A stretch of 64,000 bases of DNA from assembly GCF_003319175.1 (NCBI RefSeq), contig NZ_QOHK01000008.1:1-64000 (forward strand). Reading direction: 5' to 3'. This document shows positions 31,859 to 41,384 of this stretch, in pieces. A program made the position numbers and the translations under genes. Position 1 is the stretch's first letter. Each line of letters opens with the position of its first letter. The stretch is from Blastococcus sp. TF02-8 (GTDB lineage Bacteria > Actinomycetota > Actinomycetes > Mycobacteriales > Geodermatophilaceae). Under the pieces are notes generated by a model. It made no database searches and was not told where the DNA came from. It worked only from the letters and a program-made list of their open reading frames with translations.

Positions 31859-32533
31859 GTGGCGATCAGCGTCCTCGATGTCCGCGGCACCGTCGCGGGT
31901 CCGTCCGTCCGCACGGAGCGGTCGGTCGACGACGTCGCCGCGGGGACCGAGCTGCGCCGGGTCCCTGCTCCGGCGCTGTTCGCCGGCCTCCTCTCGGTGC
32001 TCCAGGCCGTCGGTCTGCTCGCGACCGGGCTCACCCAGATCGACGGCGTCCTGTCCTCCGCGGTGCGGCCGGCGGGGCTCCTGGTCGTCGGGGCGCTGCT
32101 CGCCCTGGCGGGCTGGATCGTGCTGGCGGCCGGTGGCGGCGCGGCGCTGGTCGACGGCACCACCCGCCGCCTGCTGGTCGCGACCTCGGCGGTGGAGCTG
32201 TTCGTCGTCGCCCTCGTCGGCGTCATCGCGGTCGTCCAGCCGCTGCCGGAGGTGCTGACCTACGGCCTGCCGGTCCCGGTGGCCTTCGCCGGCGCCATCG
32301 CCCTTCCGGTGGCCAAGCTGCTCCTGGCCGACGCCCCGTCGGCCCGGCGCTGGGTGACCCAGGGCCGGCGGCTGCGGACCCGGCGCCCCGGCCCGGACCC
32401 CACGCGTGCCTACCGCGGTCTGTGCGCGGCCACCCTCGGGGTCATCGCCCTCGGCCTCGGCGCGCTGACCGTGCTCACCCCGGTGCAGCCCCACCCGGAG
32501 AGTCCCGCGTCGAGCGTCGTCTACCACCCCTGA
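31859..32533 (+). CDS. Membrane protein of unknown function (4-5 TM)
   Basis: The 224-residue protein from GTG 31859 has a polar first 35 residues (ISVLDVRGTVAGPSVRTERS). TM segments lie at about 40-60, 70-92, 102-123, 130-150 and 183-203. A basic loop RRWVTQGRRLRTRRPGP lies between the last two. The end PHPESPASSVVYHP is outside or inside depending on helix count. I recognise no family. The gene lies alone between a permease and metG and may simply be an envelope protein of this lineage. Confidence 0.75.
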   Translation: MAISVLDVRGTVAGPSVRTERSVDDVAAGTELRRVPAPALFAGLLSVLQAVGLLATGLTQIDGVLSSAVRPAGLLVVGALLALAGWIVLAAGGGAALVDGTTRRLLVATSAVELFVVALVGVIAVVQPLPEVLTYGLPVPVAFAGAIALPVAKLLLADAPSARRWVTQGRRLRTRRPGPDPTRAYRGLCAATLGVIALGLGALTVLTPVQPHPESPASSVVYHP

Positions 32534-32587
32534 CCGCACGCTCCGCACGACCGGGGGCCGGAACGGCGTTCCCCGTACTGTTAGGCC

Positions 32588-34390
32588 GTGAGTGATCGGC
32601 ACATCCTGACCGCAGTCGCCTGGCCCTACGCGAACGGGCCGCGGCACATCGGCCACGTCTCCGGGTTCGGCGTCCCCTCCGACGTCTTCAGCCGCTACCA
32701 CCGCATGGCCGGGGACAAGGTCCTCATGGTCAGCGGCACCGACGAGCACGGCACCCCGATCACGGTCGCTGCCGACGCCGAGGGCATCACGCCCCGGGAG
32801 ATCGCCGACCGCAACAACCGGCTCATCGTCGGCGACCTGCAGTCCCTGGGGCTGAGCTACGACCTCTTCACCCGCACGTCGACGGCGAACCACGCGCAGA
32901 TCAGCCAGGAGATCTTCCTCGGCCTGCTGAAGAACGGCTACGTCTTCCCGAAGACGACGCTCGGCGCGATCAGCCCCTCGACCGGCCGCACCCTGCCCGA
33001 CCGCTACATCGAGGGCACCTGCCCGATCTGCGGCTACGACGGCGCGCGCGGGGACCAGTGCGACAACTGCGGCAACCAGCTCGACCCCATCGACCTGATC
33101 AACCCGGTCAGCAAGATCAACGGCGAGACGCCGAAGTTCGTCGAGAGCGAGCACTACTTCCTCGACCTGCCGGCGTTCACCCGCGCGCTGGGCGACTGGC
33201 TGGCCACCCGCACCAGCTGGCGGCCGAACGTCCTCAACTTCAGCGTCAACCTGCTCGAGGACCTCAAGCCGCGCAGCTACACCCGCGACATCGACTGGGG
33301 CGTGCCGGTCCCGCTCGAGGGCTGGCGCGACCGCAACGACAAGCGGATCTACGTGTGGTTCGACGCCGTCGTCGGCTACCTGTCGGCGTCGATCGAGTGG
33401 GCCCGCCGCTCCGGTGACCCGGACGCGTGGCGGCAGTGGTGGCAGACGCCGGACGCGGACGCCTACTACTTCATGGGCAAGGACAACATCGTCTTCCACT
33501 CCGAGATCTGGCCCGCTCAGCTGCTCGGCTACAACGGCGAGGGCGACAAGGGCGGGACGCCGGGCTCGCTCGGCCGGCTGAACCTGCCGACCGAGGTGGT
33601 CTCCAGCGAGTTCCTCACCATGGAGGGCAGGAAGTTCTCCAGCAGCCGGCAGATCGTCATCTACGTGCGCGACTTCCTCGCCCGCTACGACGCCGACGCG
33701 CTGCGCTACTTCATCGCCGTGGCCGGCCCGGAGAACCAGGACACCGACTTCACCTGGGAGCAGTTCCGCCGCCGCAACAACGAGGAGCTGGTGGCCGGCT
33801 GGGGCAACCTGGTCAACCGCAGCGTGTCGATGGCGGCCAAGAACGTCGGCGCGATCCCGACCCCGGGCGACCTGACCGACGACGACCGCGCCCTGCTCGC
33901 CACGACGTCGGGAGCGTTCGGCACCGTCGGCGAGCTGCTCTCGCGCAACCGGCAGAAGGCCGCCATCGGCGAGGCGATGCGGGTGGTCGGCGAGGCGAAC
34001 AAGTACCTGTCCGACCAGGCGCCGTGGAAGCTCAAGGAGGACCCGGCCCGCCGGGACACCGTGCTGCACACGGCGCTGCAGGCGATCAAGGACTGCAACG
34101 GCCTGCTGACGCCGTTCCTCCCGCACTCGGCGCAGCAGGTGCACGAGCTGCTGGGTGGCGAGGGCACGTGGTCGGTGGCGCCGGAGATCCACGAGGTCAC
34201 CGACCTCGACGACGGCTCGCCGTACCCGATCATCACCGGCCCCTACGACCAGGGGCAGGCCGTCTGGGCCTCCACGCCGCTGGCCGCCCCGGGCACCCCG
34301 CTCGCCGCTCCGAAGCCGATCTTCACCAAGCTCGACGAGTCGGTGGTGGCCGAGGAGCTCGCCCGCCTGGAGGAGGGCACGCAGCAGTGA
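32588..34390 (+). CDS. metG: Methionyl-tRNA synthetase
   Basis: This 600-residue class I enzyme starts at GTG 32588. [16 protein letters not shown] (13-28) contains the HIGH motif (20-23). The connective peptide holds two knuckle pairs (Cys145/148 and Cys158/161), so it is the E. coli-like zinc type. The KMSKS equivalent is [35 protein letters not shown] and the anticodon-binding helices follow. The C-terminal dimerisation domain is absent. It overlaps tatD by 4 nt (GTGA), the metG-tatD-rpfB-ksgA-ispE order of M. tuberculosis Rv1007c-Rv1011. Confidence 0.96.
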   Translation: MSDRHILTAVAWPYANGPRHIGHVSGFGVPSDVFSRYHRMAGDKVLMVSGTDEHGTPITVAADAEGITPREIADRNNRLIVGDLQSLGLSYDLFTRTSTANHAQISQEIFLGLLKNGYVFPKTTLGAISPSTGRTLPDRYIEGTCPICGYDGARGDQCDNCGNQLDPIDLINPVSKINGETPKFVESEHYFLDLPAFTRALGDWLATRTSWRPNVLNFSVNLLEDLKPRSYTRDIDWGVPVPLEGWRDRNDKRIYVWFDAVVGYLSASIEWARRSGDPDAWRQWWQTPDADAYYFMGKDNIVFHSEIWPAQLLGYNGEGDKGGTPGSLGRLNLPTEVVSSEFLTMEGRKFSSSRQIVIYVRDFLARYDADALRYFIAVAGPENQDTDFTWEQFRRRNNEELVAGWGNLVNRSVSMAAKNVGAIPTPGDLTDDDRALLATTSGAFGTVGELLSRNRQKAAIGEAMRVVGEANKYLSDQAPWKLKEDPARRDTVLHTALQAIKDCNGLLTPFLPHSAQQVHELLGGEGTWSVAPEIHEVTDLDDGSPYPIITGPYDQGQAVWASTPLAAPGTPLAAPKPIFTKLDESVVAEELARLEEGTQQ

Positions 34391-35271
34391 GCCGCTCGGC
34401 TGCGTCCCGTGCCAACAAGAGGGGCGAGCCGCCGCCCTCGCCGGAGCCGCTGCCGGCCCCGGCCCTGGACAGCCACACCCACCTGGACATCGTGCTGGGG
34501 GAGCGGCCGGCGGACGGCGAGCACGGCGAGTGGGCCGCCGACGACGCGGTCGACGCCGAGATCGCGGCCGCCGCGGCGGTGAACGTCACCCGGCTCGTCC
34601 AGGTCGGGGTCGACGTCGCGTCGTCGCGTTGGTCGGCCGACCTGGCCGCCCGGCACCCGAGCGTGCTGGCCGCCGTCGCGATCCACCCGAACGACGCCGG
34701 CGCGGGCAACGCCGACGACGACGCCCTCGCCGAGATCGACCGGCTCGCCGCGCTCCCGCGGGTACGGGCCGTGGGGGAGACCGGCCTGGACCGCTTCCGC
34801 ACCGGCGAGGAGGGCTGGGCGGCCCAGGAGGCGTCGTTCCGTGCGCACATCCGGATCGCCAAGGAGCACGGGGTGGCGCTGGTCATCCACGACCGGGACG
34901 CGCACGAGGAGATCCTCCGCGTCCTCGAGGACGAGGGGGCCCCGGAGCACACGGTGTTCCACTGCTTCTCCGGGGACGCCGCCTTCGCCAGGGCCTGTGT
35001 CGAACGCGGTTACGTGCTCTCCTTCGCCGGCACGCTCACGTTCGGCAACGCCGGCTACCTGCGCGAGGCCGCGGCGCTCACGCCCGCCGGTCAGCTGCTG
35101 GTGGAGACGGACTCGCCGTTCCTCACCCCCGTGCCGCACCGCGGCCGACCCAACGCCTCCCGGCTGGTGCCGCACACCGTGCGGGCGCTGGCCGAGGTGA
35201 CCGGCATCGAGCTCGTGGAGCTGTGCTCGACGCTCACCGCGAACGCCGAGCGCGTCTTCGGCCGCTGGTAG
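34387..35271 (+). CDS. tatD: TatD-family metal-dependent hydrolase
   Basis: The 294-residue TIM-barrel protein starts at GTG 34387, overlapping the metG stop. After a 26-residue basic/Pro-rich extension comes DSHTHLDI (two His metal ligands), then [12 protein letters not shown] (Glu ligand), [28 protein letters not shown] (His ligand) and [12 protein letters not shown] (Asp ligand), i.e. the full TatD metal set. The family acts as 3'-5' DNA/RNA exonucleases. In place of the usual H-x-R the fourth strand reads IHDRDA, common in actinobacteria. Confidence 0.94.
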   Translation: MSRSAASRANKRGEPPPSPEPLPAPALDSHTHLDIVLGERPADGEHGEWAADDAVDAEIAAAAAVNVTRLVQVGVDVASSRWSADLAARHPSVLAAVAIHPNDAGAGNADDDALAEIDRLAALPRVRAVGETGLDRFRTGEEGWAAQEASFRAHIRIAKEHGVALVIHDRDAHEEILRVLEDEGAPEHTVFHCFSGDAAFARACVERGYVLSFAGTLTFGNAGYLREAAALTPAGQLLVETDSPFLTPVPHRGRPNASRLVPHTVRALAEVTGIELVELCSTLTANAERVFGRW

Positions 35272-35321
35272 CGGAACCGCTGCCGGGGTCCACGCGAGCG
35301 CAGAAGGGGGACAATCGCACC

Positions 35322-36161
35322 GTGGGCCGTCTCATCGCTGTCGTGCTCTTCGTCGCCCTGCTGGTGCCCGGGGTGCTGCTGGCGCGTGCCTGGGGGCTGG
35401 CCGCCGGCCGGCGGGTCGTTGCCGCGGCGGGCGTGGAGTTCGTCGAGCCGACGGCGGAGGGTGCCCTGACCTTGCGGCGCCAGGCCGCCCACGGTCGCCG
35501 CTGGCGCCGGCTCGGGCTCCTGCTCGGCCTGGCCGGCATCGTGGGCAGCGTCGTGCTCTTCGCCGAGGCCTCGGTCTTCCTCTGGCTGCCCGCCCTGGCG
35601 ATCGGCCTGCTGGCCGGCGTCCTGCTCGCGGAGGCGACCCGGCCCCGGCCCCGCTGGAGCCTCGCGTCGCCTCCGCGGCGCCCCCGGCAGGGCGAGCAGA
35701 TCTCGGCCTGGCTGGTCTGGGCCATGCGCGCCGTCGTCGCCGGAGAACTGCTCACCGCCGCGCTGATGGCCGACGCCGGCGACCTCGGCGCCCATGTCGG
35801 GCCCGTCGTGGTCGGGATGCCGCTGCTCGCCTGGCTGCTGGCGGAGACCGCCCTGCTGCGGGCTCTGCTGCGCCCGATGCCGGCCGCCGGCGCCGACGTC
35901 CCCGTGGACGAGGCCCTCCGCACCTGGACCGCGCACCTGGCGACCGCCGCGGCGAGCGTGGCGGCACTGCTCCCGTTCGGCACCCTGCTGCTGCGGGCCG
36001 GACTCGACCGGGGCGACCGCGTGGGCGACGGTCTCGACGTCCTCCCGGTGGCCCTGGTCGCCGGAGGTTTCTCGGCGCTGGCCGCCGGGCTCGCGGTCGC
36101 CGGCTTCCTGGTGACCTGGCTGCGGCCGGTCCGGTCGGCGGCTCCCGCTCTCGCCGGCTGA
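35322..36161 (+). CDS. Membrane protein of unknown function between tatD and rpfB
   Basis: The 279-residue protein from GTG 35322 starts in a TM helix (IAVVLFVALLVPGVLLARAW). Further TM pairs lie at about 64-84/86-106, 128-148/156-178 and 200-220/236-260. The conserved-looking loops are basic (RRQAAHGRRWRRLG, RPRPRWSLASPPRRPRQGE). I see no catalytic motif. It starts 50 bp after tatD and ends before the long leader of rpfB. It is likely a lineage-specific envelope protein. Confidence 0.75.
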   Translation: MGRLIAVVLFVALLVPGVLLARAWGLAAGRRVVAAAGVEFVEPTAEGALTLRRQAAHGRRWRRLGLLLGLAGIVGSVVLFAEASVFLWLPALAIGLLAGVLLAEATRPRPRWSLASPPRRPRQGEQISAWLVWAMRAVVAGELLTAALMADAGDLGAHVGPVVVGMPLLAWLLAETALLRALLRPMPAAGADVPVDEALRTWTAHLATAAASVAALLPFGTLLLRAGLDRGDRVGDGLDVLPVALVAGGFSALAAGLAVAGFLVTWLRPVRSAAPALAG

Positions 36162-36344
36162 CGGGCGGGCCGCGTTGCCCGCTCGTCCCGATGCCACACC
36201 GTGTGCTTGGTCACGGCCAGGGGACGGCTGGCCACGGCAGTCACACCGGCCTCACCCGGCACGGCGCTCACACAGTGCACCGGCGCGCCCACGGAATGCA
36301 ATGAGAGGCAACTGCTTCACTCGTTGTGCACCGTTGCCACGCGC

Positions 36345-36490
36345 TCAGTGTTCGTTATCGTGTCGTGACCGACAGCCGGGGTGGAGGAATGACCCGGGTG
36401 GCATCCCCGCTCCGGCACCCCGGACGGCCGCTGCTCGAGTCGGCACCGGTGGCCGGGCCGCTACCCGCGGCGTGGTCCCTCTCCTGCCCG
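36345..36490 (+). ncRNA. Candidate ydaO-type (c-di-AMP) riboswitch in the rpfB leader
   Basis: The 353-bp non-coding stretch before rpfB contains CCGGGGTGGAGGAATGACCC, directly followed by GGGTGGCATCCCCG, and later GGGCCGCTACCCGCGGCGTG. The order and spacing recall the ydaO aptamer blocks CCGGGGGA..., CGGGGUGAAUCC and CAGCUAACCUCGUAGGCGU. In Streptomyces and other actinobacteria this riboswitch sits before rpf genes and reduces their expression when c-di-AMP is bound. The match is by eye and the ends are approximate. Confidence 0.5.
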
Positions 36491-36514
36491 GGTTCTGTGA
36501 CCCCTGGAAGTGTC

Positions 36515-37603
36515 GTGCGCCGCTCCCTTCAGCTCAGCCTCTTCGCCCTCGTCCTGCTCGGACTGGTGGGTGGGACGCTGGCCTTCTTCATCGCCCAGAA
36601 GTCCGTCACGCTCACCGTCGACGGACAGACCCGCGACGTCGGCACGTACGCCGACACGGTGGGCGACGTGCTGGAGGACGAGGGCCTCTCCCTCGCCGCG
36701 CACGACGTGGTGCTGCCCTCCCCGGACGCGCCGCTGGGTGACGGCGACGCCGTCGTCCTCAACCGGGCGCGCCCGCTGAACCTCACCGTCGACGGTGTCT
36801 CGCGGGAGGTCTACGTGACCGCGCTGTCGGTCGACGAGGCGCTGGACCAGCTCGGGCTGCGCGCTGACGGCCTGGTCGTCTCGGCCAGCCGCAGCGATCG
36901 ACTGCCGCTCGAGGGCATGCAGCTGACCGTCACGACCCCCAAGGAGGTCGTGCTCGTCGCCGACGGCCAGGAGCGCGTGGTCGTCACCACCGCGGCCACC
37001 GCCGGCGACCTGCTCGCCGAGCAGGGCATCGCCCTCAGCCAGACCGACCGCACCAGCCTCCGGCTGGAGCAGGGTCTGCTGAACCGGATGCGGCTGCAGG
37101 TCTTCCGCGTGCAGGTCTCGGAGATCACCGAGACCACGCCGGTGGCGCACGGCCGGGTGGAGACCAAGGACGACGCCGCGTTCCAGGGCGACGAGAAGGT
37201 CACCCAGCCCGGTGTGGACGGCGAGCAGCAGACCACCTGGCGGGTCACCGTGGTCGACGGTCGCGAGACCGCCCGCGAGAAGCTCGCCAACAGCGTCACC
37301 CGCAAGCCGGTCGACGAGCTCGTCACCGTCGGCACCAAGGCCCGTCCGGCCAACAAGCCGACCGCCGACGGCCTGAACTGGGCCGCCCTGGCCAAGTGCG
37401 AGTCCGGTGGCCGCCCCAACGCGGTCAGCGCCTCGGGCAAGTACCGCGGCATGTACCAGTTCTCGCAGTCGACCTGGAACGGCGTCGGCGGCACCGGTGA
37501 CCCGGCCGCCGCCTCGGTGGAGGAGCAGACCTACCGCGCCCAGCTGCTCTACCAGCGCTCCGGCGCCGGCCAGTGGGGCTGCGGCAGCCACCTGTTCGAC
37601 TGA
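36515..37603 (+). CDS. rpfB: Resuscitation-promoting factor RpfB
   Basis: The 362-residue protein from GTG 36515 (GGAAG six bases upstream) starts [10 protein letters not shown] and a TM/signal helix (8-26). It then has three DUF348 ubiquitin-like repeats (about 31-85, 88-142, 145-198), a G5 domain (about 203-275, [14 protein letters not shown] ... VTVGTKA) and the lysozyme-like Rpf domain (287-362) with catalytic Glu296 in [21 protein letters not shown] and Cys295/Cys356. It cleaves peptidoglycan during regrowth from dormancy. An alternative ATG at 36389 would translate the candidate riboswitch and is less likely. Confidence 0.92.
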   Translation: MRRSLQLSLFALVLLGLVGGTLAFFIAQKSVTLTVDGQTRDVGTYADTVGDVLEDEGLSLAAHDVVLPSPDAPLGDGDAVVLNRARPLNLTVDGVSREVYVTALSVDEALDQLGLRADGLVVSASRSDRLPLEGMQLTVTTPKEVVLVADGQERVVVTTAATAGDLLAEQGIALSQTDRTSLRLEQGLLNRMRLQVFRVQVSEITETTPVAHGRVETKDDAAFQGDEKVTQPGVDGEQQTTWRVTVVDGRETAREKLANSVTRKPVDELVTVGTKARPANKPTADGLNWAALAKCESGGRPNAVSASGKYRGMYQFSQSTWNGVGGTGDPAAASVEEQTYRAQLLYQRSGAGQWGCGSHLFD

Positions 37604-37610
37604 GCTCCCG

Positions 37611-38477
37611 CTGAGCACCACACCTGAGCAGACCGACGGGCTGCTGGGCCCCGCCGCCATCCGCGAGCTGGCCCAGCAGCTCGATCTGCGTCCCACGAAG
37701 ACCCTCGGGCAGAACTTCCTGCACGACGCGAACACCATCCGCCGGATCGTGCGCACCGCCGAGGTGCGCCCCGACGACGTCGTGCTCGAGATCGGCCCGG
37801 GCCTGGGGTCGCTGACCCTGGGCCTGCTGCCGGCGGTCGCCCGTGTCACCGCGGTCGAGATCGACCCGCGGCTGGCCGGGCTGCTGCCCGACACCGTCGC
37901 GGCCCGTCGTCCCGACCTCGCCGACCGGCTCACCGTCGTGCAGGCCGACGCCCTGCGGATCACCGAGCTGCCCGGGCCGCCCCCCACGGCGCTGGTGGCG
38001 AACCTGCCCTACAACATCGCCGTGCCGGTGCTGCTGAACATGCTCGAGCTGCTGCCGACGCTGGACCGCGCGCTCGTGCTGGTGCAGGCCGAGGTGGCCG
38101 AACGGCTGGCGGCCGGACCCGGCTCGGGCGCCTACGGCATCCCGTCGGTGAAGGCCGCCTGGTACGGCGACGTGCGCCGGGCCGGCAACGTGGGCCGGCG
38201 GGTGTTCTGGCCCGAGCCCAACGTCGACTCCGGTCTGGTGTCCCTCGTGCGGCGACCGCCGCCCGACGGCGACCGCGAGGCCACCTTCGCCGTCGCCGAC
38301 GCCGCGTTCGCCATGCGTCGCAAGAGCCTGCGGGCGGCGCTCGCCCGCTGGGCCGGGAGTCCGGCTGCGGCCGAGTCACGGCTGCGGGCCGCGGGCATCG
38401 ATCCCACGGCTCGCGGTGAACAGCTGTCGGTGGCCGACTTCGCCCGGCTGGCCGCGACCGATCCGGTGCTGCCGTGA
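37611..38477 (+). CDS. ksgA: 16S rRNA dimethyladenosine transferase KsgA/RsmA
   Basis: The 288-residue protein contains [13 protein letters not shown] (28-40, SAM site and target-base loop), [31 protein letters not shown] and [16 protein letters not shown] (motif IV NLPYN), and ends with the C-terminal domain [15 protein letters not shown]. No ATG, GTG or TTG lies between the rpfB stop and LGQNFL; the only in-frame candidate is CTG 37611, 7 nt after the rpfB TGA, with GAG (part of that stop) six bases before it. It dimethylates A1518/A1519 of 16S rRNA. It overlaps ispE by 4 nt. Confidence 0.9.
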   Translation: MSTTPEQTDGLLGPAAIRELAQQLDLRPTKTLGQNFLHDANTIRRIVRTAEVRPDDVVLEIGPGLGSLTLGLLPAVARVTAVEIDPRLAGLLPDTVAARRPDLADRLTVVQADALRITELPGPPPTALVANLPYNIAVPVLLNMLELLPTLDRALVLVQAEVAERLAAGPGSGAYGIPSVKAAWYGDVRRAGNVGRRVFWPEPNVDSGLVSLVRRPPPDGDREATFAVADAAFAMRRKSLRAALARWAGSPAAAESRLRAAGIDPTARGEQLSVADFARLAATDPVLP

Positions 38478-39403
38478 CGGCGGTCGTCGTGGCGCGGGCG
38501 CCGGCCAAGGTCAACGTGCACCTCGGCGTGGGCCCGCTGCGGGAGGACGGCTTCCACGAGCTGCACACCGTGTACCTCGCCGTCTCGCTCTTCGACACCG
38601 TCGAGGTCGGCCCCGGGGACGGGCTGGCGCTGAGCGTCGCCGGCGAGGGGTCCGGAGTGGCCGACGGGCCGGGTGCCGTCCCCGGCGACCGGACCAACCT
38701 CGTGTGGCGGGCCGCCGAGCTCCTCGCCCAGCACGCCGGTGTCCCCGCGGACGCCTCGCTGGCCGTCACCAAGAGCATCCCCGTCGCCGCCGGGCTCGCC
38801 GGTGGCAGTGCCGACGCCGCGGCGACGCTGGTCGCCCTGGACGCCTTCTGGGGAACGCGCGTCGCCCGGGAGGACCTCCTCGGTCTCGCCGCCCGGCTCG
38901 GCAGCGACGTGCCGTTCAGCCTGGTCGGCGGCGCCGCGCTCGGCACCGGCCGCGGCGAGCAGGTCTCGCCCGTCCTCGCGGAGGGGACGACGCACTGGGT
39001 CCTGGGCATCGCGGGGGAGGGGCTCTCCACGCCGGCGGTCTACGGCGAGCTCGACCGGATGCGGGCCGCGGGGCAGCTCCCGGCGGTCACGGGGGCGGCG
39101 ACCGCCGAGCCGGTCCTCGCTGCGCTGCGGTCGGGGTCGGCCGGTGAGCTGGGCCCGGCGCTGGCGAACGACCTGCAGAGCCCGGCCCTGAACCTGCGGC
39201 CGGGACTCCGCAGAGCCCTGCGTGCCGCAGCGGACGCCGGCGCGCTCGCCGCGCTGGTCAGCGGATCCGGACCGACCGTGGCGGCGCTGGCTGCCGACGA
39301 GGAGGCGGCGGTGCGGCTGGCCGCCGAGCTCGCCGGGACCGGCGTGTTCCGGACGGTGCGGGCGGTGGCCGGGCCGGTACCCGGCGCACGCCTGGTCGCC
39401 TGA
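38474..39403 (+). CDS. ispE: 4-diphosphocytidyl-2-C-methyl-D-erythritol kinase
   Basis: The 309-residue GHMP kinase starts GTG 38474 overlapping ksg[21 protein letters not shown] (substrate strand with Lys and Asn), [15 protein letters not shown], the phosphate loop [20 protein letters not shown] and [20 protein letters not shown] are all in place. It performs the ATP-dependent fourth step of the MEP pathway to isoprenoids, which supplies the undecaprenyl carrier used by the polysaccharide genes downstream. Confidence 0.95.
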   Translation: MTAVVVARAPAKVNVHLGVGPLREDGFHELHTVYLAVSLFDTVEVGPGDGLALSVAGEGSGVADGPGAVPGDRTNLVWRAAELLAQHAGVPADASLAVTKSIPVAAGLAGGSADAAATLVALDAFWGTRVAREDLLGLAARLGSDVPFSLVGGAALGTGRGEQVSPVLAEGTTHWVLGIAGEGLSTPAVYGELDRMRAAGQLPAVTGAATAEPVLAALRSGSAGELGPALANDLQSPALNLRPGLRRALRAAADAGALAALVSGSGPTVAALAADEEAAVRLAAELAGTGVFRTVRAVAGPVPGARLVA

Positions 39404-39410
39404 CGTCTCG

Positions 39411-40007
39411 CTAGGAGCCCGTGGGCGGGTCCCGGAGATCGAGGTGGGACAGCCCGTCGTAGGCCAGGCTCACGAGGCGTGCGGCCACCTCGTCCTTGGC
39501 CGGACTCCGGGTGTCCAGCCACCACTGGCCCGTCAGCGCGACCATGCCGACCAGGGCCTGGCTGTACAGGCCGGCCAGGCCCGCGGGGCGGCCGCGTTCG
39601 GTGAAGTGCGCGCCCAGGAGGTGCTCGACCTTGCGGGCGACCTCGCCGATGAGCGAGCCGAACGGTCCGCCCCCACTGGTGACCGGCGCATCCCTGGTCA
39701 GCACGCGGAAACCGTCGGTGTCGTCCTCGATGTAGTCCAGCAGCGCCAGCGCGGCTCGTTCGAGCAGGTCACGGGGATGCCCCGGCGCCGACAGCGCGGC
39801 GGTGAACCGGTCGAGCAACCGCTGCATCTCGCGGTCGACGACGTCGGCGTGCAAGCCCTCCTTGCCGCCGAAGTGCTCGTAGACCACCGGTTTGCTCACC
39901 TGGGCCCGCGCGGCGATCTCCTCGACCGAGGTCGCCTCGAAGCCCTTCTGGGCGAACACGCCCCGTCCGACGTCGAGCAGCTGGCGCCGCCGCTCGGGAC
40001 CGGACAT
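39411..40007 (-). CDS. TetR-family regulator next to a fatty-acid desaturase
   Basis: The 198-residue protein from ATG 40007 has the HTH GVFAQKGFEATSVEEIAARA, then QVSKPVVYEHFGGKEGLHAD (TetR helix 3-4 with the VYEHF turn). The C-terminal domain has WWLDTRSPAKDEVAARLVSL. It lies 59 bp downstream of the desaturase gene on the same strand, so both are probably one operon and the regulator may sense acyl-CoA or fatty acids. A palindrome at 41125-41140 before the desaturase is a likely target. Confidence 0.9.
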   Translation of the reverse strand: MSGPERRRQLLDVGRGVFAQKGFEATSVEEIAARAQVSKPVVYEHFGGKEGLHADVVDREMQRLLDRFTAALSAPGHPRDLLERAALALLDYIEDDTDGFRVLTRDAPVTSGGGPFGSLIGEVARKVEHLLGAHFTERGRPAGLAGLYSQALVGMVALTGQWWLDTRSPAKDEVAARLVSLAYDGLSHLDLRDPPTGS

Positions 40008-40066
40008 GCGCACGCGGGAGGGGCCGGCGGGAACCCCCACCGGCCGCTCCCGGGAGTCCGACGCCG

Positions 40067-41059
40067 TCAGGAGACCGCGGCTTCGGCAGTGCGCCGCTTG
40101 GCCGCCAGGCGCACCGGGTCGGGCCACTTGACGTGCCACGCCCAGCCGAGCTTCTCGAAGATCCAGATGACCCGGGCGCTGATGTCGATCTGGCCGCGCA
40201 GGACGCCGTGGCGGGCGCAGGTCGGGTCGGCGTGGTGCAGGTTGTGCCAGGACTCGCCGGCGCTGAGGACCGCCAGCGGCCAGAAGTTCGTCGCCCGGTC
40301 CCGGCCGGGGGAGACGAAGGGGCGGGCCCCCACCACGTGGCAGACCGAGTTGATCGACCACGTGACGTGGTGCAGCAGCGCGATCCGCACGAGGCCGGCC
40401 CAGAAGAAGGCCGACCAGGCGCCGGCCCAGCTCCCGGTGACCAGGCCGCCGATGACGGCCGGGAGGAACAGGCTGATCCCCGCCCAGACCACGAACATCT
40501 GGTCGGTGCGGACGAGCGCGGAGTCCTTGAGCAGGTCGGGCGCGTAGCGCTCCATGTTGGTCTTGCGCCGCTCGAACAGCCAGCCCAGGTGCGCGTGGAA
40601 CATGCCCTTGAGCAGCGAGCGCAGGTCGGTGCCGTAGCGCCACGGGGAGTGCGGGTCGCCGTCGCGGTCGGAGAAGGCGTGGTGCCGACGGTGATCGGCC
40701 ACCCACTGCACCACCGGCCCCTGGATCGCCATCGAACCGGCGACGGCGAGGCCGAGCCGCAGCGGCCGCTTGGCGCGGAACGAGCCGTGGGTGAAGTAGC
40801 GGTGGTAGCCGACGGTCACACCGAGCAGGGTGAAGAAGTAGAAGCCGACCGCGAGGCCGACGTCGAGCCAGGAGAGTCCCCAGCCCCAGACCGCCGGGAC
40901 CACCGCGGCCAGTGCCAGGAACGGCACGATCACGATGACGTACAGGGTCACGATCTCCAGCACGCTCTTGCGCCGGCCGATCGCGTTGGCCGGCAGCCCT
41001 TCGTGGGGCGCCGCCTGACGCGGGGGAGACATGGGCCGGGTTCGAGCAGGAGCGGACAA
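40067..41059 (-). CDS. Acyl-CoA delta-9 desaturase (DesA3/OLE1-like)
   Basis: The 330-residue membrane di-iron enzyme has three His boxes: HRYFTH (86-91), HRRHH (123-127, followed by AFSDRDGDPHSPW) and HNLHH (272-276 in SWHNLHHADP). Four TM helices lie around 36-57, 66-82, 188-209 and 212-230. It introduces a cis double bond into stearoyl- or palmitoyl-CoA to keep membranes fluid. Start TTG 41059 has GGAGG four bases upstream; ATG 41032 has no such site and would shorten the product by 9 residues. It is followed by a TetR gene. Confidence 0.92.
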   Translation of the reverse strand: MSAPARTRPMSPPRQAAPHEGLPANAIGRRKSVLEIVTLYVIVIVPFLALAAVVPAVWGWGLSWLDVGLAVGFYFFTLLGVTVGYHRYFTHGSFRAKRPLRLGLAVAGSMAIQGPVVQWVADHRRHHAFSDRDGDPHSPWRYGTDLRSLLKGMFHAHLGWLFERRKTNMERYAPDLLKDSALVRTDQMFVVWAGISLFLPAVIGGLVTGSWAGAWSAFFWAGLVRIALLHHVTWSINSVCHVVGARPFVSPGRDRATNFWPLAVLSAGESWHNLHHADPTCARHGVLRGQIDISARVIWIFEKLGWAWHVKWPDPVRLAAKRRTAEAAVS

Positions 41060-41124
41060 GGGGCCTCCGGGGCGACCGAGGGGGAAACGGCGGGCGCACG
41101 ACGGGCCCGGCTACGTGGCCGTAA

Positions 41125-41140
41125 CCTACGGCACCGTAGG
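41125..41140. promoter_or_regulatory. Operator-like palindrome upstream of the desaturase
   Basis: CCTACGG-CA-CCGTAGG is a perfect 7-bp inverted repeat 65 bp before the desaturase start, in the only promoter region of the desaturase-TetR unit. It is a strong candidate site for that TetR protein. Confidence 0.6.
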
Positions 41141-41264
41141 GCGACCGGCGACCCGGGCCGCGGATCCCGCGGTCGGCCGGGCAGGTGCTCCCACGGGGCG
41201 CCGGGCCCTAGGCTCGCTGGGGGCGCCGGGACGACCGGTGCTGCCGGGCCACCACGGCCGGCGA

Positions 41265-41337
41265 TGGGGGATGGGGTAATCGGCAGCCCGCCGGCCTTTG
41301 GAGCCGGGAAGTCTCGGTTCGAGTCCGAGTCCCCCAG
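41265..41337 (+). tRNA. tRNA-Gln (anticodon TTG)
   Basis: A 73-nt cloverleaf: acceptor TGGGGGA/TCCCCCA, anticodon stem CCGGC/GCCGG with loop CTTTGGA (TTG at 41298-41300), T-arm CTCGG-TTCGAGT-CCGAG, discriminator G and encoded CCA at 41338-41340. The T-A first pair and G73 are normal for bacterial glutamine tRNAs. It reads CAA, and CAG by wobble. Confidence 0.95.
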
Positions 41338-41384
41338 CCAGGTCACCCAGCCAGCAGCTGCGCCGACGCCGACCGAGGAGATCC

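Noticed and set aside
36389-36514. ATG 36389 as rpfB start
   Set aside because: It would place 42 polar residues before the signal helix and translate the candidate riboswitch; GTG 36515 has a better spaced ribosome site and a normal RpfB start.
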